The position numbers were made by a program, and so were the translations under genes. The notes beneath the pieces were generated by a model. The model saw only the letters and a program-made list of their open reading frames with translations. It ran no database searches and was not told the origin of the DNA. From Atopobiaceae bacterium UBA1367 (GTDB taxonomy: Bacteria > Actinomycetota > Coriobacteriia > Coriobacteriales > Atopobiaceae): a DNA stretch of 64,000 nucleotides. The stretch is from NCBI GenBank assembly GCA_002305995.1, contig DBRN01000006.1, positions 215,144 through 279,143 on the forward strand, given 5' to 3'. Shown one piece after another: positions 49,969 to 59,015 of the stretch; the stretch's first letter is position 1, and each line of letters starts with the position of its first letter.

Positions 49969-50685
49969 ATGGCTTCAGACGAGAAGCGAATACTGTTGGT
50001 AGAGGACGAAAAGGCCATTCGTGATGCCGTTGCCGCATATCTCGAGCGAGAGAACTACGTGGTCAGGGGCGTGGGCGATGGCCAGAGCGCCCTGGAGGAG
50101 TTCGAGAAGCACTCCTTCGATCTGATCATCCTCGACCTCATGCTCCCCAAGCTCTCGGGCGAGCGCGTCTGTCGCGCCGTGCGGGAGACGTCCAACGTGC
50201 CCATCATCATGCTCACCGCGAAAGGCGAGGTGGAAGATCGTATCATCGGTCTCGAGCTTGGCGCCGACGACTACCTGATCAAGCCCTTCTCGCCTCGCGA
50301 GTTGGTCGCGCGCGTGCGCGCGCTGCTGCGCCGCGCCCACGCCGAGGTCGAGCCCACGCTCGAGGTGCTCGACTTCTCCGACCTGGTGATCGACATCTCC
50401 GGTCACAAGGTCACGGTCGAGGAGCAGGAGGTTGATCTCACGGCATCGGAGTTCAAGCTGCTCACCACGCTCGCTCGCTATCCCGGTCGCGTGTACACGC
50501 GCATGGAGCTGGTCGAAAAGGTGCTCGGCTACGACTTCGAGGGCTACGAGCGCACCATCGACAGCCACGTCAAGAATCTGCGCGCCAAGCTTGGTGACGA
50601 CCCACGCAAACCGCGCTGGCTCTATACGGTGCATGGGGTGGGCTATCGGTTTGAGGCCCCGCCCCGTCCTGCGGATGCCGACTGA
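49969..50685 (+). CDS. OmpR/PhoB-family response regulator
   Basis: 238 residues. The receiver domain has RILLVEDEKA, the phospho-acceptor in LIILDLMLPK (Asp56), MLTAKGE and DYLIKPFSPREL. A PhoB-type winged helix follows with LTASEFKLLTTLARYPGRVYTR, TIDSHVKNLRAKL and YTVHGVGYRFE. ATG at 49969 follows AAGGGAGG. The histidine kinase starts 11 bp downstream. The signal is unknown. Confidence 0.93.
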   Translation: MASDEKRILLVEDEKAIRDAVAAYLERENYVVRGVGDGQSALEEFEKHSFDLIILDLMLPKLSGERVCRAVRETSNVPIIMLTAKGEVEDRIIGLELGADDYLIKPFSPRELVARVRALLRRAHAEVEPTLEVLDFSDLVIDISGHKVTVEEQEVDLTASEFKLLTTLARYPGRVYTRMELVEKVLGYDFEGYERTIDSHVKNLRAKLGDDPRKPRWLYTVHGVGYRFEAPPRPADAD

Positions 50686-50696
50686 CGCAGGCCCCT

Positions 50697-52205
50697 GTGT
50701 CCAAGAAGTTCGTGACAGGCAGGGGAGGGAGTCCCTCCTCGTCCAGCAGGGCCTCCTACAACACCGTGCGCCCCGAACCCATGGCCCCCCTGACCGGCAC
50801 ATTCCGCATGAAGATGATGCTCTTCTTCGCGCTGGTCGCCATTGTCACCGCCGTGGTCATGACGGTGGTTCTCGCGTATGTGTGGGAGGGGCAGTTTCGC
50901 GGATACACGCGTGAGAACATGCAGCGCCTCGCGCAGTCGACCGCCGACACCCTCTCTGCCGAGTACCAGCAGGAAGGTGCGTGGACTGACGAGGTGGTCG
51001 AGTACGCGCGCTCTGCCTCGTCGGCATCGGCCGACGTTGGCGTGCAGGTAATCGACTCGCGTGGGCACGTGCTCTACGATGACACCTGGATGCTGACGCG
51101 TGACAAGCGCACGAAAGTCGAGACACAGGCCAACGATCCCGCCGTCGTCATGCCGACAGCGGCGGACTCCATCGTGAACGCCGACGTCACCGACGTGGAT
51201 GGACAGGTGGTCGGGCAGGTGCGCCTCTGGGCGTTTGGCTCCGAGGCCCTGCTCACCAAGTCCGATGCCGCATTCCGGACGAACTCCTACGTCGCCATCG
51301 CCAGCTCGGCCCTGATTGCCGTGGTGCTTGCCTTCGTCATGGGGTCCCTTGCCGCCCGCTCGCTCACGCGTCCCATCAGAATCATCACGTCGACCGCCGC
51401 GCAGATTCGCGGCGGGGACCTCACGGCACGAACCAACCTCTCGGGAGATGACGAGATCGGCCGGCTGGGAGAGACCTTCGACAGCATGGCCAACAACCTC
51501 GAGCGCGACATCAAGTTCGAGCATCGCCTGACGAGCGACGTGGCGCATGAGCTGCGCACACCACTCATGGCCATGCTGGTCACGATCGAGGCGATGCAGG
51601 ACGGCGTCCTCCCCGCCGACGACGAGCACTTCGAGACGGCCGCCTCCGAGGTGCGGCGGCTCTCCCGCCTGGTCGACGCCATGCTGCGCCTCTCGCGCAT
51701 CGAGAACGGCAAGCGAGAGCTCAAGATCGAGGAGACCGATGTGGTGCACATGGCGCGCAGCATCGTGTCGGTGCAGCACCAGCTGTTCCGTGAGCGCGGC
51801 CTTCACCTGCGCTTCGACGACAAGACGAGCAAGCACGAATGCTTTGCCGACATCGATCCAGACCTGATTCGCGAGGCCATCACCAACCTCATGTCGAACG
51901 CGATGCGCTACACGCCCCCTGGCGGGTGGATCGTGCTCTCGGTTGACACCGACCGCAAGGACGTGCTGATCTCGGTTCGCGACACGGGCATCGGCATCGA
52001 CGAGGGGGACATTCCCAAGGTGTTCTCGCGCTTCTGGCGTTCCGAGGTCGGGCGCGAGCGCACCTCGGGAGGCCTTGGGGTTGGCCTGGCCATCACCAAG
52101 GAGATCATCGACCAGCACAACGGCACGATTGCCGTCGAGTCCGAGCTGGGCAAGGGGACGACCTTCACGCTGCGCGTCCCCATGGCAAGGGCGCACGAGG
52201 CCTAG
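50697..52205 (+). CDS. Sensor histidine kinase
   Basis: Up to 502 residues. Two membrane helices (about residues 38-60 and 200-220) bracket an extracytoplasmic sensor domain of about 135 residues. A HAMP domain follows (RSLTRPIRIITSTAAQIRGG), then the H-box TSDVAHELRTPLMAM (His near 284), an N box, and G boxes VRDTGIGIDEGD and GGLGVGLAITKEI. Nucleotide TGT before the start suggests GTG 50697, weakly supported; ATG 50781 is an alternative. It pairs with the upstream response regulator. Confidence 0.9.
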   Translation: MSKKFVTGRGGSPSSSSRASYNTVRPEPMAPLTGTFRMKMMLFFALVAIVTAVVMTVVLAYVWEGQFRGYTRENMQRLAQSTADTLSAEYQQEGAWTDEVVEYARSASSASADVGVQVIDSRGHVLYDDTWMLTRDKRTKVETQANDPAVVMPTAADSIVNADVTDVDGQVVGQVRLWAFGSEALLTKSDAAFRTNSYVAIASSALIAVVLAFVMGSLAARSLTRPIRIITSTAAQIRGGDLTARTNLSGDDEIGRLGETFDSMANNLERDIKFEHRLTSDVAHELRTPLMAMLVTIEAMQDGVLPADDEHFETAASEVRRLSRLVDAMLRLSRIENGKRELKIEETDVVHMARSIVSVQHQLFRERGLHLRFDDKTSKHECFADIDPDLIREAITNLMSNAMRYTPPGGWIVLSVDTDRKDVLISVRDTGIGIDEGDIPKVFSRFWRSEVGRERTSGGLGVGLAITKEIIDQHNGTIAVESELGKGTTFTLRVPMARAHEA

Positions 52206-52326
52206 CGTCCGCCCCTGCCCCAGATGGGCCTGCGGGCCATGTCGATCGGATGGCATGTGGTACCCGTCACCTGATGGCTGGGCTACAATACCATACGTAT
52301 GCGCAACGGGAACGAGAGGAGCTCCC

Positions 52327-53205
52327 ATGGCATCCCCTGACCTGCGCCCAGACTCCCGTGGCAAGGTTCGCGACATCTATGACTGCGGTGACAGCCTGCT
52401 CATGGTTGCCAGCGACCGGATCAGCGCGTTCGACTTCGTCCTTCCCGACGAGATCTCCCACAAGGGCGAGATCCTCACGCGCATCTCGGCGTTCTGGTTC
52501 GACCGCTTTGCCGATCTGGTGCCCAACCACATGATCTCGATGGACGTGGGCGACTACCCGGAAGGCTACCGCGCCTATGCCGACTACCTTACGGGACGCT
52601 CCATGCTGGTCAGGAAGGCCCAGACCATTCCCATCGAGTGCATCGTGCGCGGGTATCTCACCGGCTCGGGCAAAAGGACCTACGACGACGACGGCACGGT
52701 CTGCGGCATACGGTTGCCCAGTGGCCTGGTCGAGGCCTCCAGGCTGCCAGAGGCCCTGTTCACACCCTCCACCAAGGCCGAGCTGGGCGATCATGACGAG
52801 AACATCTCGTTCGAGCGCTGTGCGAGCATGGTTGGTCTGGAGATGGCCGAACGCCTGCGCGACGCCTCGCTCGCCCTCTATGCGGCGGCGGCAGACTACG
52901 CTGCCACGCGCGGCATCATCATCGCGGACACCAAGTTCGAGTTTGGCATCGTTGACGACCAGCTCATCCTGATCGACGAGTGCCTGACCCCCGACTCCAG
53001 CCGCTTCTGGCCGCGGGAGGGCTACGAGGAGGGCAAGGTGCAGCCCAGCTACGACAAGCAGTACGTGCGCGACTGGCTCGAGGCCAACTGGGACATGACC
53101 GGCGAGCCGCCACGCCTGCCCCCAGCGGTCATCGAGGGCACCTCAGCGCGCTACCAGGAGGCGTTCCAGATCATCACCGGATCCGAGTTCAAGGCAATGA
53201 GGTAA
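52327..53205 (+). CDS. purC: Phosphoribosylaminoimidazole-succinocarboxamide synthase
   Basis: 292 residues, SAICAR synthase. RGKVRDIYDCGDSLLMVASDRISAFD, IPIECIVRGYLTGSG, IIADTKFEFG and DECLTPDSSRFWP are conserved in the longer class of PurC. It condenses CAIR with aspartate. ATG 52327 follows GAGGAG; TACAAT at 52284-52289 is the likely -10. The frame upstream overlaps the kinase gene and is rejected. Its product is the substrate of PurB, encoded 5.6 kb upstream. Confidence 0.95.
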   Translation: MASPDLRPDSRGKVRDIYDCGDSLLMVASDRISAFDFVLPDEISHKGEILTRISAFWFDRFADLVPNHMISMDVGDYPEGYRAYADYLTGRSMLVRKAQTIPIECIVRGYLTGSGKRTYDDDGTVCGIRLPSGLVEASRLPEALFTPSTKAELGDHDENISFERCASMVGLEMAERLRDASLALYAAAADYAATRGIIIADTKFEFGIVDDQLILIDECLTPDSSRFWPREGYEEGKVQPSYDKQYVRDWLEANWDMTGEPPRLPPAVIEGTSARYQEAFQIITGSEFKAMR

Positions 53206-53208
53206 GCG

Positions 53209-53826
53209 ATGTCTTTGCTAGACACCATCAAGGCTGCCCGAGAGGAAGCCAAGGAGGCAGGCACACTGCCATCCGCACCGAAGGAGGGGGAGGCTCCCAC
53301 GAAGGATGACCCTGCCCAGGCCGCAGCCCCCTCGGCGGGGTTCTCACGCAAGTCTGCGGCACGCGCCAAGCCCAAGCGCGCGGCGGCAGGTTCCGTCCGC
53401 GTTGGCACCAAGCCATCCTCCGAGATGTCCAAGGACGAGCGGAAGGCAGCCAGGGAGGCAAGGCGCAGCGAGGCAGACCTGGCCTCCGACGCCAAGCGCG
53501 CGCTGCTCAGGAGCGACGAGGGCTATCGCCTCACCCAGCGCATCTGGTGGGGCTTGATCGCCGTCGGCATCGTCTGCACGATGATCTCATGGCTCATCAT
53601 GCGCTACATGCAGAGCACGGGGGTCGAGAGCGGCGCGCTGGCCGCTGCGTCGGTCGCGCTGATGGTCGTGGCCTATGTGCTGATCATCGGTGCCTTCATC
53701 TTCGACATGGTGAAGGTGCGGCCCCTGCGCAACCAGGCGGACGCGAGGGTGTCGGGCATGAGCAGGAAGCGCATGAGGCAGCTCGTCGATGAGGAGCAGC
53801 GGCGTAAGGCCGCCAAGAAGAAGTAG
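53209..53826 (+). CDS. Membrane protein with basic, Ala-rich N-terminus
   Basis: 205 residues. About 110 N-terminal residues are Ala/Lys/Arg/Pro-rich and probably disordered; two membrane helices follow (about 113-133 and 145-165), then a basic cytoplasmic tail (SRKRMRQLVDEEQRRKAAKKK). The gene begins 3 bp after purC and is probably translated with it. I recognise no family; the topology puts both tails inside the cell. Confidence 0.7.
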   Translation: MSLLDTIKAAREEAKEAGTLPSAPKEGEAPTKDDPAQAAAPSAGFSRKSAARAKPKRAAAGSVRVGTKPSSEMSKDERKAAREARRSEADLASDAKRALLRSDEGYRLTQRIWWGLIAVGIVCTMISWLIMRYMQSTGVESGALAAASVALMVVAYVLIIGAFIFDMVKVRPLRNQADARVSGMSRKRMRQLVDEEQRRKAAKKK

Positions 53827-53905
53827 CGCCCTTGTGGCAGGGCTCTGCCCCTCGCCATATCTCGCGCCCCATTGCCTCGTTAGATGCTAGAATGTGTGGT
53901 CGCAT

Positions 53906-53981
53906 GCCCTCGTAGCTCAGGGGATAGAGCACCGCTCTCCTAAAGCGGGTGTCGGCGGTTCGAATCCGTCCGAGGGCACCA
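53906..53981 (+). tRNA. tRNA-Arg (CCT), CCA encoded
   Basis: Acceptor stem GCCCTCG/CGAGGGC, D-arm AGCTCAGGGGATAGAGC, anticodon stem CCGCT/AGCGG with loop CTCCTAA giving CCT, and T-arm GGTTCGAATCC. Body 53906-53978 plus CCA. TAGAAT at 53888-53893 is the likely -10. Confidence 0.97.
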
Positions 53982-53992
53982 TGAGACATCAG

Positions 53993-54026
53993 TGCAGGCT
54001 AGCGGCTGTGTTGCCGCTGGCCTGCA
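53993..54026 (+). terminator. Hairpin after tRNA-Arg
   Basis: A 14-bp stem with one G-U pair (53993-54006 with 54013-54026) and a 6-nt loop, 11 bp past the tRNA. No U-tail. A second small stem at 54057-54081 lies between it and the convergent pknB end. Confidence 0.65.
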
Positions 54027-54106
54027 TGTCTTCGGAAGCCTGTATGGGCTGCGGACGTGCCAGGAGGGGGTCTCCTAGCACGCCCGCATGCAGACGATCC
54101 TCGCCC

Positions 54107-56071
54107 TTAGGGGGTTGAGGCGCCCCCACCGTCCCCTCCGCTGTCCGGGTCATCGGCGGGACGACCGGTCGACACCGTGATCGTCACGGTCCTGTCGGCG
54201 TCTGCGGCGATGCTGCCCGTCGGGCTCTGGCTGATGACCTGACCCGCCGGCGTGTCGCTCTCCTGCGTGTTGACCACGACCGCGAAGCCGGCGTTCTGGA
54301 GGGTGCTGGTCGCGTTTGCCTGGTCATAGCCCACCACGCTGGGCACCTCGATGGACTCCCGGCCTAGCGACACCACGATACGGATGGTGCTGCCCTTCTC
54401 GGCCGTGCCCGTCTTCGACTGCTCCATGACAATGCCCTTGTCGTAGGTGTTGCTGTAGTCGTAGGCGACCTCGACCTCGAAGTCCTTTGCCTCGAGCGCC
54501 TCGGTGGCCGCGCTCTCGGACTCGCCCACCACGCTGGGCACCTCGACGGACTCCTTGCCCTTGGAGAGGTGATAGGTGACGGTGTCCCCCTCCTTGGCCT
54601 TCTCGTGGGCCTTGGGGCTCTGCGAGGCGATCTTGCCCGCCTCCACCTCGGAGTCATAGACGGAGTCGCCGCTCTCGCCCTTGAGGCCGACTTCGGCCAG
54701 CTTGGCCTTCGCCTCGGAGGGCTCCAGGTTTCTGAGGTCCGGCACCTCGACGGTCTCCTTTGGCTCCTCGCCCTTGGAGATGACCAGGTCGATCTTGGTT
54801 CCACGCTTGGCCTTCGTGCCAGCGTCGGGATTCTGACTGATGACCTTGCCCTCCTCGACCGTGGGGGAGTATTCGCTGGTCACCTCGCCGCGCTCAAAGA
54901 ACCCGTTGCTCTCGTCAATCTGCTTGAGGGCCTCGGCCTGTGTGTAGTTGAGCAGGTTGGGAACGCTGCGCATGCTGTTGGCATTGTTCAGGAGCATGGC
55001 GACGGCCACCCCGATGGCGGCGAGTGCCGCAACGAAGCCAACGATGGTGAGCGTGCGCCTGCGACGCGCCTTGCGCTCGCGCTCCTCGGCCTGCCGGAGC
55101 GCGCGCTCCGTTGCCGTGGCCGGCTTGCTGCGTGACGTGCGCCCGCCCGTGCTGGCAGGGTCGGTGGCCGGGAGGATGGGGGTGGTCTTGCTGCCCCCGA
55201 TGGATCCGCCGGACGCGACGGGCATGACGCTGGTCACCGCATTGACGGCCTGCAGACGCCCTGCCATGTAGTCACGCAACACGTGATAGAGCTCGTCGGC
55301 CGTCTGGAACCGTGCCGCGGGATCCTTCTGCATGCACTTGAGGATGATGGACTCGAGCGACGGGTCGATGTTGGGGTTGATCTGGCTCGGCGGCTTGGGC
55401 TGCTCGTTGACCTGCTTGAGGGCGACGGTGATCGCGTCGTCGCCCTCGAAGGGGACCTTTCCCGTCGCCGCCTCGTACATGACGATGCCCAGCGAGTAGA
55501 TGTCGGTGGTGGGGCCGAGCTCCTTGCCCTGCGTCTGCTCGGGGGAGACGTAGTGCGCGGTTCCCAGCACGGAGTTGTCGGTGGTGAGATGGCTGTTCTT
55601 GGCCCGCGCGATGCCAAAGTCCATCACCTTGATGTTGCCGTCGCGCAGGACCATGATGTTTTGCGGCTTGATGTCGCGGTGGATGATCTCGTGGCGATGG
55701 GCTACCGAGAGCGCCTGCGCGATCTGCGAGCCGATCTGCGCGACCTTCTTGCTGTCGAGGGCCCCGTGCTTGCGGATGCCGCTCTTGAGGTCGGTGCCGC
55801 GCAGGTACTCCATGACGATGTAGTAGGCGTCCTCGTCCTTGCCCCAGTCATACACCGAGACGATATACGGGCTGCTCAGTGCCGCAGCGGCCTGCGCCTC
55901 CTGCTTGAAGCGGGCGGCAAAGGAGGGGTCGTTGGCATACTGCGGCAGCATCGTCTTGATGGCAACCGTTCGCCCGAGCACCTCGTCGAGGCCTCGATAC
56001 ACGATGGCCATGCCGCCCGTGCCGATTCTGTCTTGGACCGTGTAGCGTCCGCCAAGAACCTTACCTGCCAT
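54107..56071 (-). CDS. pknB: PASTA-domain Ser/Thr protein kinase (PknB/PrkC/StkP type)
   Basis: 654 residues. The kinase domain (1-270) shows GTGGMAIVYRG, the ATP-binding VAIKTM (Lys39), IIHRDIKPQNIM, and DFGIARAK, then TAHYVSPEQ. A basic juxtamembrane region and one helix near residue 330 lead to four extracellular PASTA repeats (VPNLLNYT, VPDLRNLE, VPSVVGES, VPSVVGYD) and a short Gly/Asp-rich tail. Such kinases sense muropeptides or lipid II and tune cell-wall growth. The start 56071 (MAGKVLGG) follows GGGGGTG. It is the last gene of the operon after the SEDS-PBP fusion. Confidence 0.95.
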   Translation of the reverse strand: MAGKVLGGRYTVQDRIGTGGMAIVYRGLDEVLGRTVAIKTMLPQYANDPSFAARFKQEAQAAAALSSPYIVSVYDWGKDEDAYYIVMEYLRGTDLKSGIRKHGALDSKKVAQIGSQIAQALSVAHRHEIIHRDIKPQNIMVLRDGNIKVMDFGIARAKNSHLTTDNSVLGTAHYVSPEQTQGKELGPTTDIYSLGIVMYEAATGKVPFEGDDAITVALKQVNEQPKPPSQINPNIDPSLESIILKCMQKDPAARFQTADELYHVLRDYMAGRLQAVNAVTSVMPVASGGSIGGSKTTPILPATDPASTGGRTSRSKPATATERALRQAEERERKARRRRTLTIVGFVAALAAIGVAVAMLLNNANSMRSVPNLLNYTQAEALKQIDESNGFFERGEVTSEYSPTVEEGKVISQNPDAGTKAKRGTKIDLVISKGEEPKETVEVPDLRNLEPSEAKAKLAEVGLKGESGDSVYDSEVEAGKIASQSPKAHEKAKEGDTVTYHLSKGKESVEVPSVVGESESAATEALEAKDFEVEVAYDYSNTYDKGIVMEQSKTGTAEKGSTIRIVVSLGRESIEVPSVVGYDQANATSTLQNAGFAVVVNTQESDTPAGQVISQSPTGSIAADADRTVTITVSTGRPADDPDSGGDGGGASTP

Positions 56072-56136
56072 CACGCACCCCCATCTTTGCCGCGCTGCCG
56101 CGGTCCTTCTTGCTACGAATCGGTGTGGTTCGCATG

Positions 56137-59013
56137 CTAACCTCCCCAAACCTGGATGTTGAGGCAGGCCGCCAGGACTTGCCCTGCGATGCGCGTTGCC
56201 ACGCCGTTAACCTCAGTGCCTTCCGAGCCCTCGATGCAGATCGAGATGGCGAGCGTGGGCTGGTCGTAGGGAGCGAACCCCACGAACAGCGAGTTTGCCG
56301 TGCTCGAGCTGGTCTCGGCCGTGCCGGTCTTGCCTGCCACGCGCGCCCCCCCGATCTGGGCAGCCTGTCCTGTGCCCTCCTCCACGACGGCCACCATCGC
56401 CTCCTTGACGCCGTCGGCGGCCCGTGCTGAGACGGGCTGACCGATGGCGCGCGGCTGTGCCGTGGAGATCGTGGCGCCTTCCGGCGAGAGGATGTGATCC
56501 ACGACATAGGGGTTCATGGCGATTCCGCCGTTGGCGACGGCGGCGACCATCACGGCGTTCTGCATCACGGTGGCCTGTGGCCCGGCAGGGCTGGCGTGCT
56601 CTCCCACGGGCTGCCCGCAGGCCGCCCAGGCGAGCTCCCACTCGCTCATCTCCGCCGGGTCGGGCATGAGCGAGGAGACGGTGGAGAAGTCCTGACCGAT
56701 GCCATCGGAGCCATAGCCGAAGGCGCGGGCATAGCTGACGAGCGACGAGGCGCCCAGCTGGGTTCCCACCTGCCCGAAGACGGTGTTCGCGGAATAGGCC
56801 AGCGCATCGCGCAGACTCAGCGACTCCCATTCCTTGCCGTCGATGTTGGAGACGTCAGCGCTTCCGATGTGCATGGTCCCAGGTGCGGAGTACTGGCTGT
56901 CGAGGGATGCGACGCCCGCGTCAAGGGCGGCTGCAAGCGTGAGCACCTTGAAGGTGGAACCCGGATGGTACCGAGCGGAGACCGTGCGGTCGAGCAGCGC
57001 GCTGCTGGGCTCGCTCGACTGGATGAGCGAGGCGACGTCGTCGTTGTTGTAGGTAGGCGACGAGGCCTTGGCCAGCACGGCACCAGTGGAGGGGTCGAGT
57101 ATCACGATGGCACCGGTGAGGCCGCTGAGCGCTTCCTCGCAGGCCAGCTGCATCTGAGAGTTGATGGTGAGGACGACCGAGGAGCCAGGTACCTCGATGC
57201 CCGCGAGCGAATAGAGCGCGCTGTTCCAGCTGGAGTAGTCGGCGCGGCCCGTGAGGCGCTCGTTCATGCTTCGCTCGATGCCGCTGGTGCCAAACCGTGT
57301 GGAGACGTAGCCCACGGTGTGCGAGGCGAGGCTGCCCTGTGGGTAGGTGCGCGCGTAGGTGCCATCCTCCTGCTGCACCGACTCGGCCAGCGTCACGCCA
57401 TCATGGGTGATGATGGCGCCGCGCTGCACATGCGCGCTGCGCGCGATGGTGTGGTTGTTGTTGGGCAGCCGCCGATACTCCTCGGCCTTCACCACCTGGA
57501 TGTAGGTGAGGTTGGCGATGAGCGCGGCAAACATGATGGTGAAGACCGTGACCAGCGCGGTGAGACGCCTGCTCAAGGCAACGCGGCCAAGGATGCCGGA
57601 CTCGGGCGTGAGCATGCCGTAGCGACCGCGCACATGCGCGCCATGCAGGATCTTCGAGACGCGCGACCCGTCCGCGGGCGGTGCCGCCGTGGCACTGGGG
57701 CCGATGATGGCCGCAGGGGCCATCTCCATGAGCGACTCGTGACCCGTGCCCTCGTCGCCCGCGCGCAGCAGCAGGCCCACGATGATGAAGCTGGCGAGCA
57801 GCGAGCTGCCGCCCTGGCTCATGAAGGGCAAGGTGACCCCCGTGAGGGGCAGCAGCTTGGTGACGCCGGCGACGATGAGGAATGCCTGCACGGTGATGGA
57901 GGCCGTGAGGCCGACGGCCGTGAACGAGGACACGTCTGACTTGGCGCGCGCCGCCGTGGTGAGCCCGCGCACGGCAAGCAGCATGTAGGCGACGAGCACG
58001 CCCGAGGCCCCGAGCAGGCCCATCTCCTCGCCTATGGCCGAGAAGATGAAGTCGGACTCGACGACCGGTATCAGGGTGGGCACACCCTTGCCGATGCCCA
58101 CGCCCGCGAAGCCCCCGTCAGCCAGCGAGTAGAGCGACTGCACGATCTGCAGGCCCTTGTTGGAGGGGTCCTGGAAGGGATCGAGCCAGATCTGCACACG
58201 AACCTGCACGTGGGAGAAGAGGCCATAGCAGATGAAGCCTCCCATGACGAGCATGCCCAGGGAGACCACGACATAGCTCACGCGGCCAGTGCAGACGTAC
58301 AGCATGATGACGAAGAACGTGAAGAACAGCAGGGCGCTCCCCAGGTCGCGCTCGAAGACCACTATCAGCAGGGACAGGCCCCACATGACGAGCATGGGAA
58401 GCAGCATGCGCGGGCGGGGGAGCGCGAACGGCCCCACGTGGCGCATCGACGCCGAGAGCATCTCACGGTTCTCGGCCAGATAGGCCGCGAGGAACAGCGT
58501 GATGCAGATCTTGGCAAGCTCCCCTGGCTGGAAGGTGAAGGGCCCCAGCCTGAGCCAGAGCTTGGAGCCGCCGATCTCGGTGCCAAAGAGCATGGGCAGG
58601 AGCAGCAGCGCGACGCCTGCCACACCGAGGGTGTACTTGTACTCGGCGAGCTCGTCGAGGCTGGGGACGAGGGCGAGGGTGGCGATCATGGCCCCCACCG
58701 ACACGAAGAGCCAGATGACCTGGTTGACAGCCAGGCTTGGTGCGAGCCTGGTGACAAAGGCGATGCCCATGCCCGAGAGCAGGAAGACAGCCGGCAGGAT
58801 GGCTGGGTCGGCCCCGGGGGCGAGGCGGCGGATGGCCATGTGCGCCACGGCGAAGGCGCCGAACAGGCCGATGGGCACCGCCAGCGACGAGACCGAGAGC
58901 TCGACGTGCATGTTGGTGACGTACATCGCGTACAGCAGCATCACGGGCAGGGCTGCCAGCAACAGGAGCCACAGCTCTGTGCCGCGGCGCGTGTTCCCCT
59001 CGCGAGGCTCCAT
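56137..59013 (-). CDS. SEDS glycosyltransferase-transpeptidase fusion (FtsW/RodA + class B PBP)
   Basis: 958 residues joining two enzymes that are usually separate. Residues about 10-400 are an FtsW/RodA/SpoVE membrane domain with WLDPFQDPSNKGLQIVQSLY, LADGGFAGVGIGKG and ESDFIFSAIGEEMGLLG. After a 70-residue linker and one further helix come PBP dimerisation and transpeptidase domains: STFK (Ser686, Lys689), SAN (Ser741, Asn743) and KTG (Lys895). SEDS proteins polymerise lipid II and class B PBPs cross-link the strands. In actinobacteria rodA and pbpA are neighbouring genes between pstP and pknB; here they are one ORF in the same slot, 2 bp after the phosphatase. Confidence 0.92.
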   Translation of the reverse strand: MEPREGNTRRGTELWLLLLAALPVMLLYAMYVTNMHVELSVSSLAVPIGLFGAFAVAHMAIRRLAPGADPAILPAVFLLSGMGIAFVTRLAPSLAVNQVIWLFVSVGAMIATLALVPSLDELAEYKYTLGVAGVALLLLPMLFGTEIGGSKLWLRLGPFTFQPGELAKICITLFLAAYLAENREMLSASMRHVGPFALPRPRMLLPMLVMWGLSLLIVVFERDLGSALLFFTFFVIMLYVCTGRVSYVVVSLGMLVMGGFICYGLFSHVQVRVQIWLDPFQDPSNKGLQIVQSLYSLADGGFAGVGIGKGVPTLIPVVESDFIFSAIGEEMGLLGASGVLVAYMLLAVRGLTTAARAKSDVSSFTAVGLTASITVQAFLIVAGVTKLLPLTGVTLPFMSQGGSSLLASFIIVGLLLRAGDEGTGHESLMEMAPAAIIGPSATAAPPADGSRVSKILHGAHVRGRYGMLTPESGILGRVALSRRLTALVTVFTIMFAALIANLTYIQVVKAEEYRRLPNNNHTIARSAHVQRGAIITHDGVTLAESVQQEDGTYARTYPQGSLASHTVGYVSTRFGTSGIERSMNERLTGRADYSSWNSALYSLAGIEVPGSSVVLTINSQMQLACEEALSGLTGAIVILDPSTGAVLAKASSPTYNNDDVASLIQSSEPSSALLDRTVSARYHPGSTFKVLTLAAALDAGVASLDSQYSAPGTMHIGSADVSNIDGKEWESLSLRDALAYSANTVFGQVGTQLGASSLVSYARAFGYGSDGIGQDFSTVSSLMPDPAEMSEWELAWAACGQPVGEHASPAGPQATVMQNAVMVAAVANGGIAMNPYVVDHILSPEGATISTAQPRAIGQPVSARAADGVKEAMVAVVEEGTGQAAQIGGARVAGKTGTAETSSSTANSLFVGFAPYDQPTLAISICIEGSEGTEVNGVATRIAGQVLAACLNIQVWGG

Positions 59014-59015
59014 GG

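Noticed and set aside
50643..52376. 577-codon minus-strand frame opposite the histidine kinase
   Set aside because: Antisense shadow; the plus strand has intact HAMP, H-box and G-box motifs.
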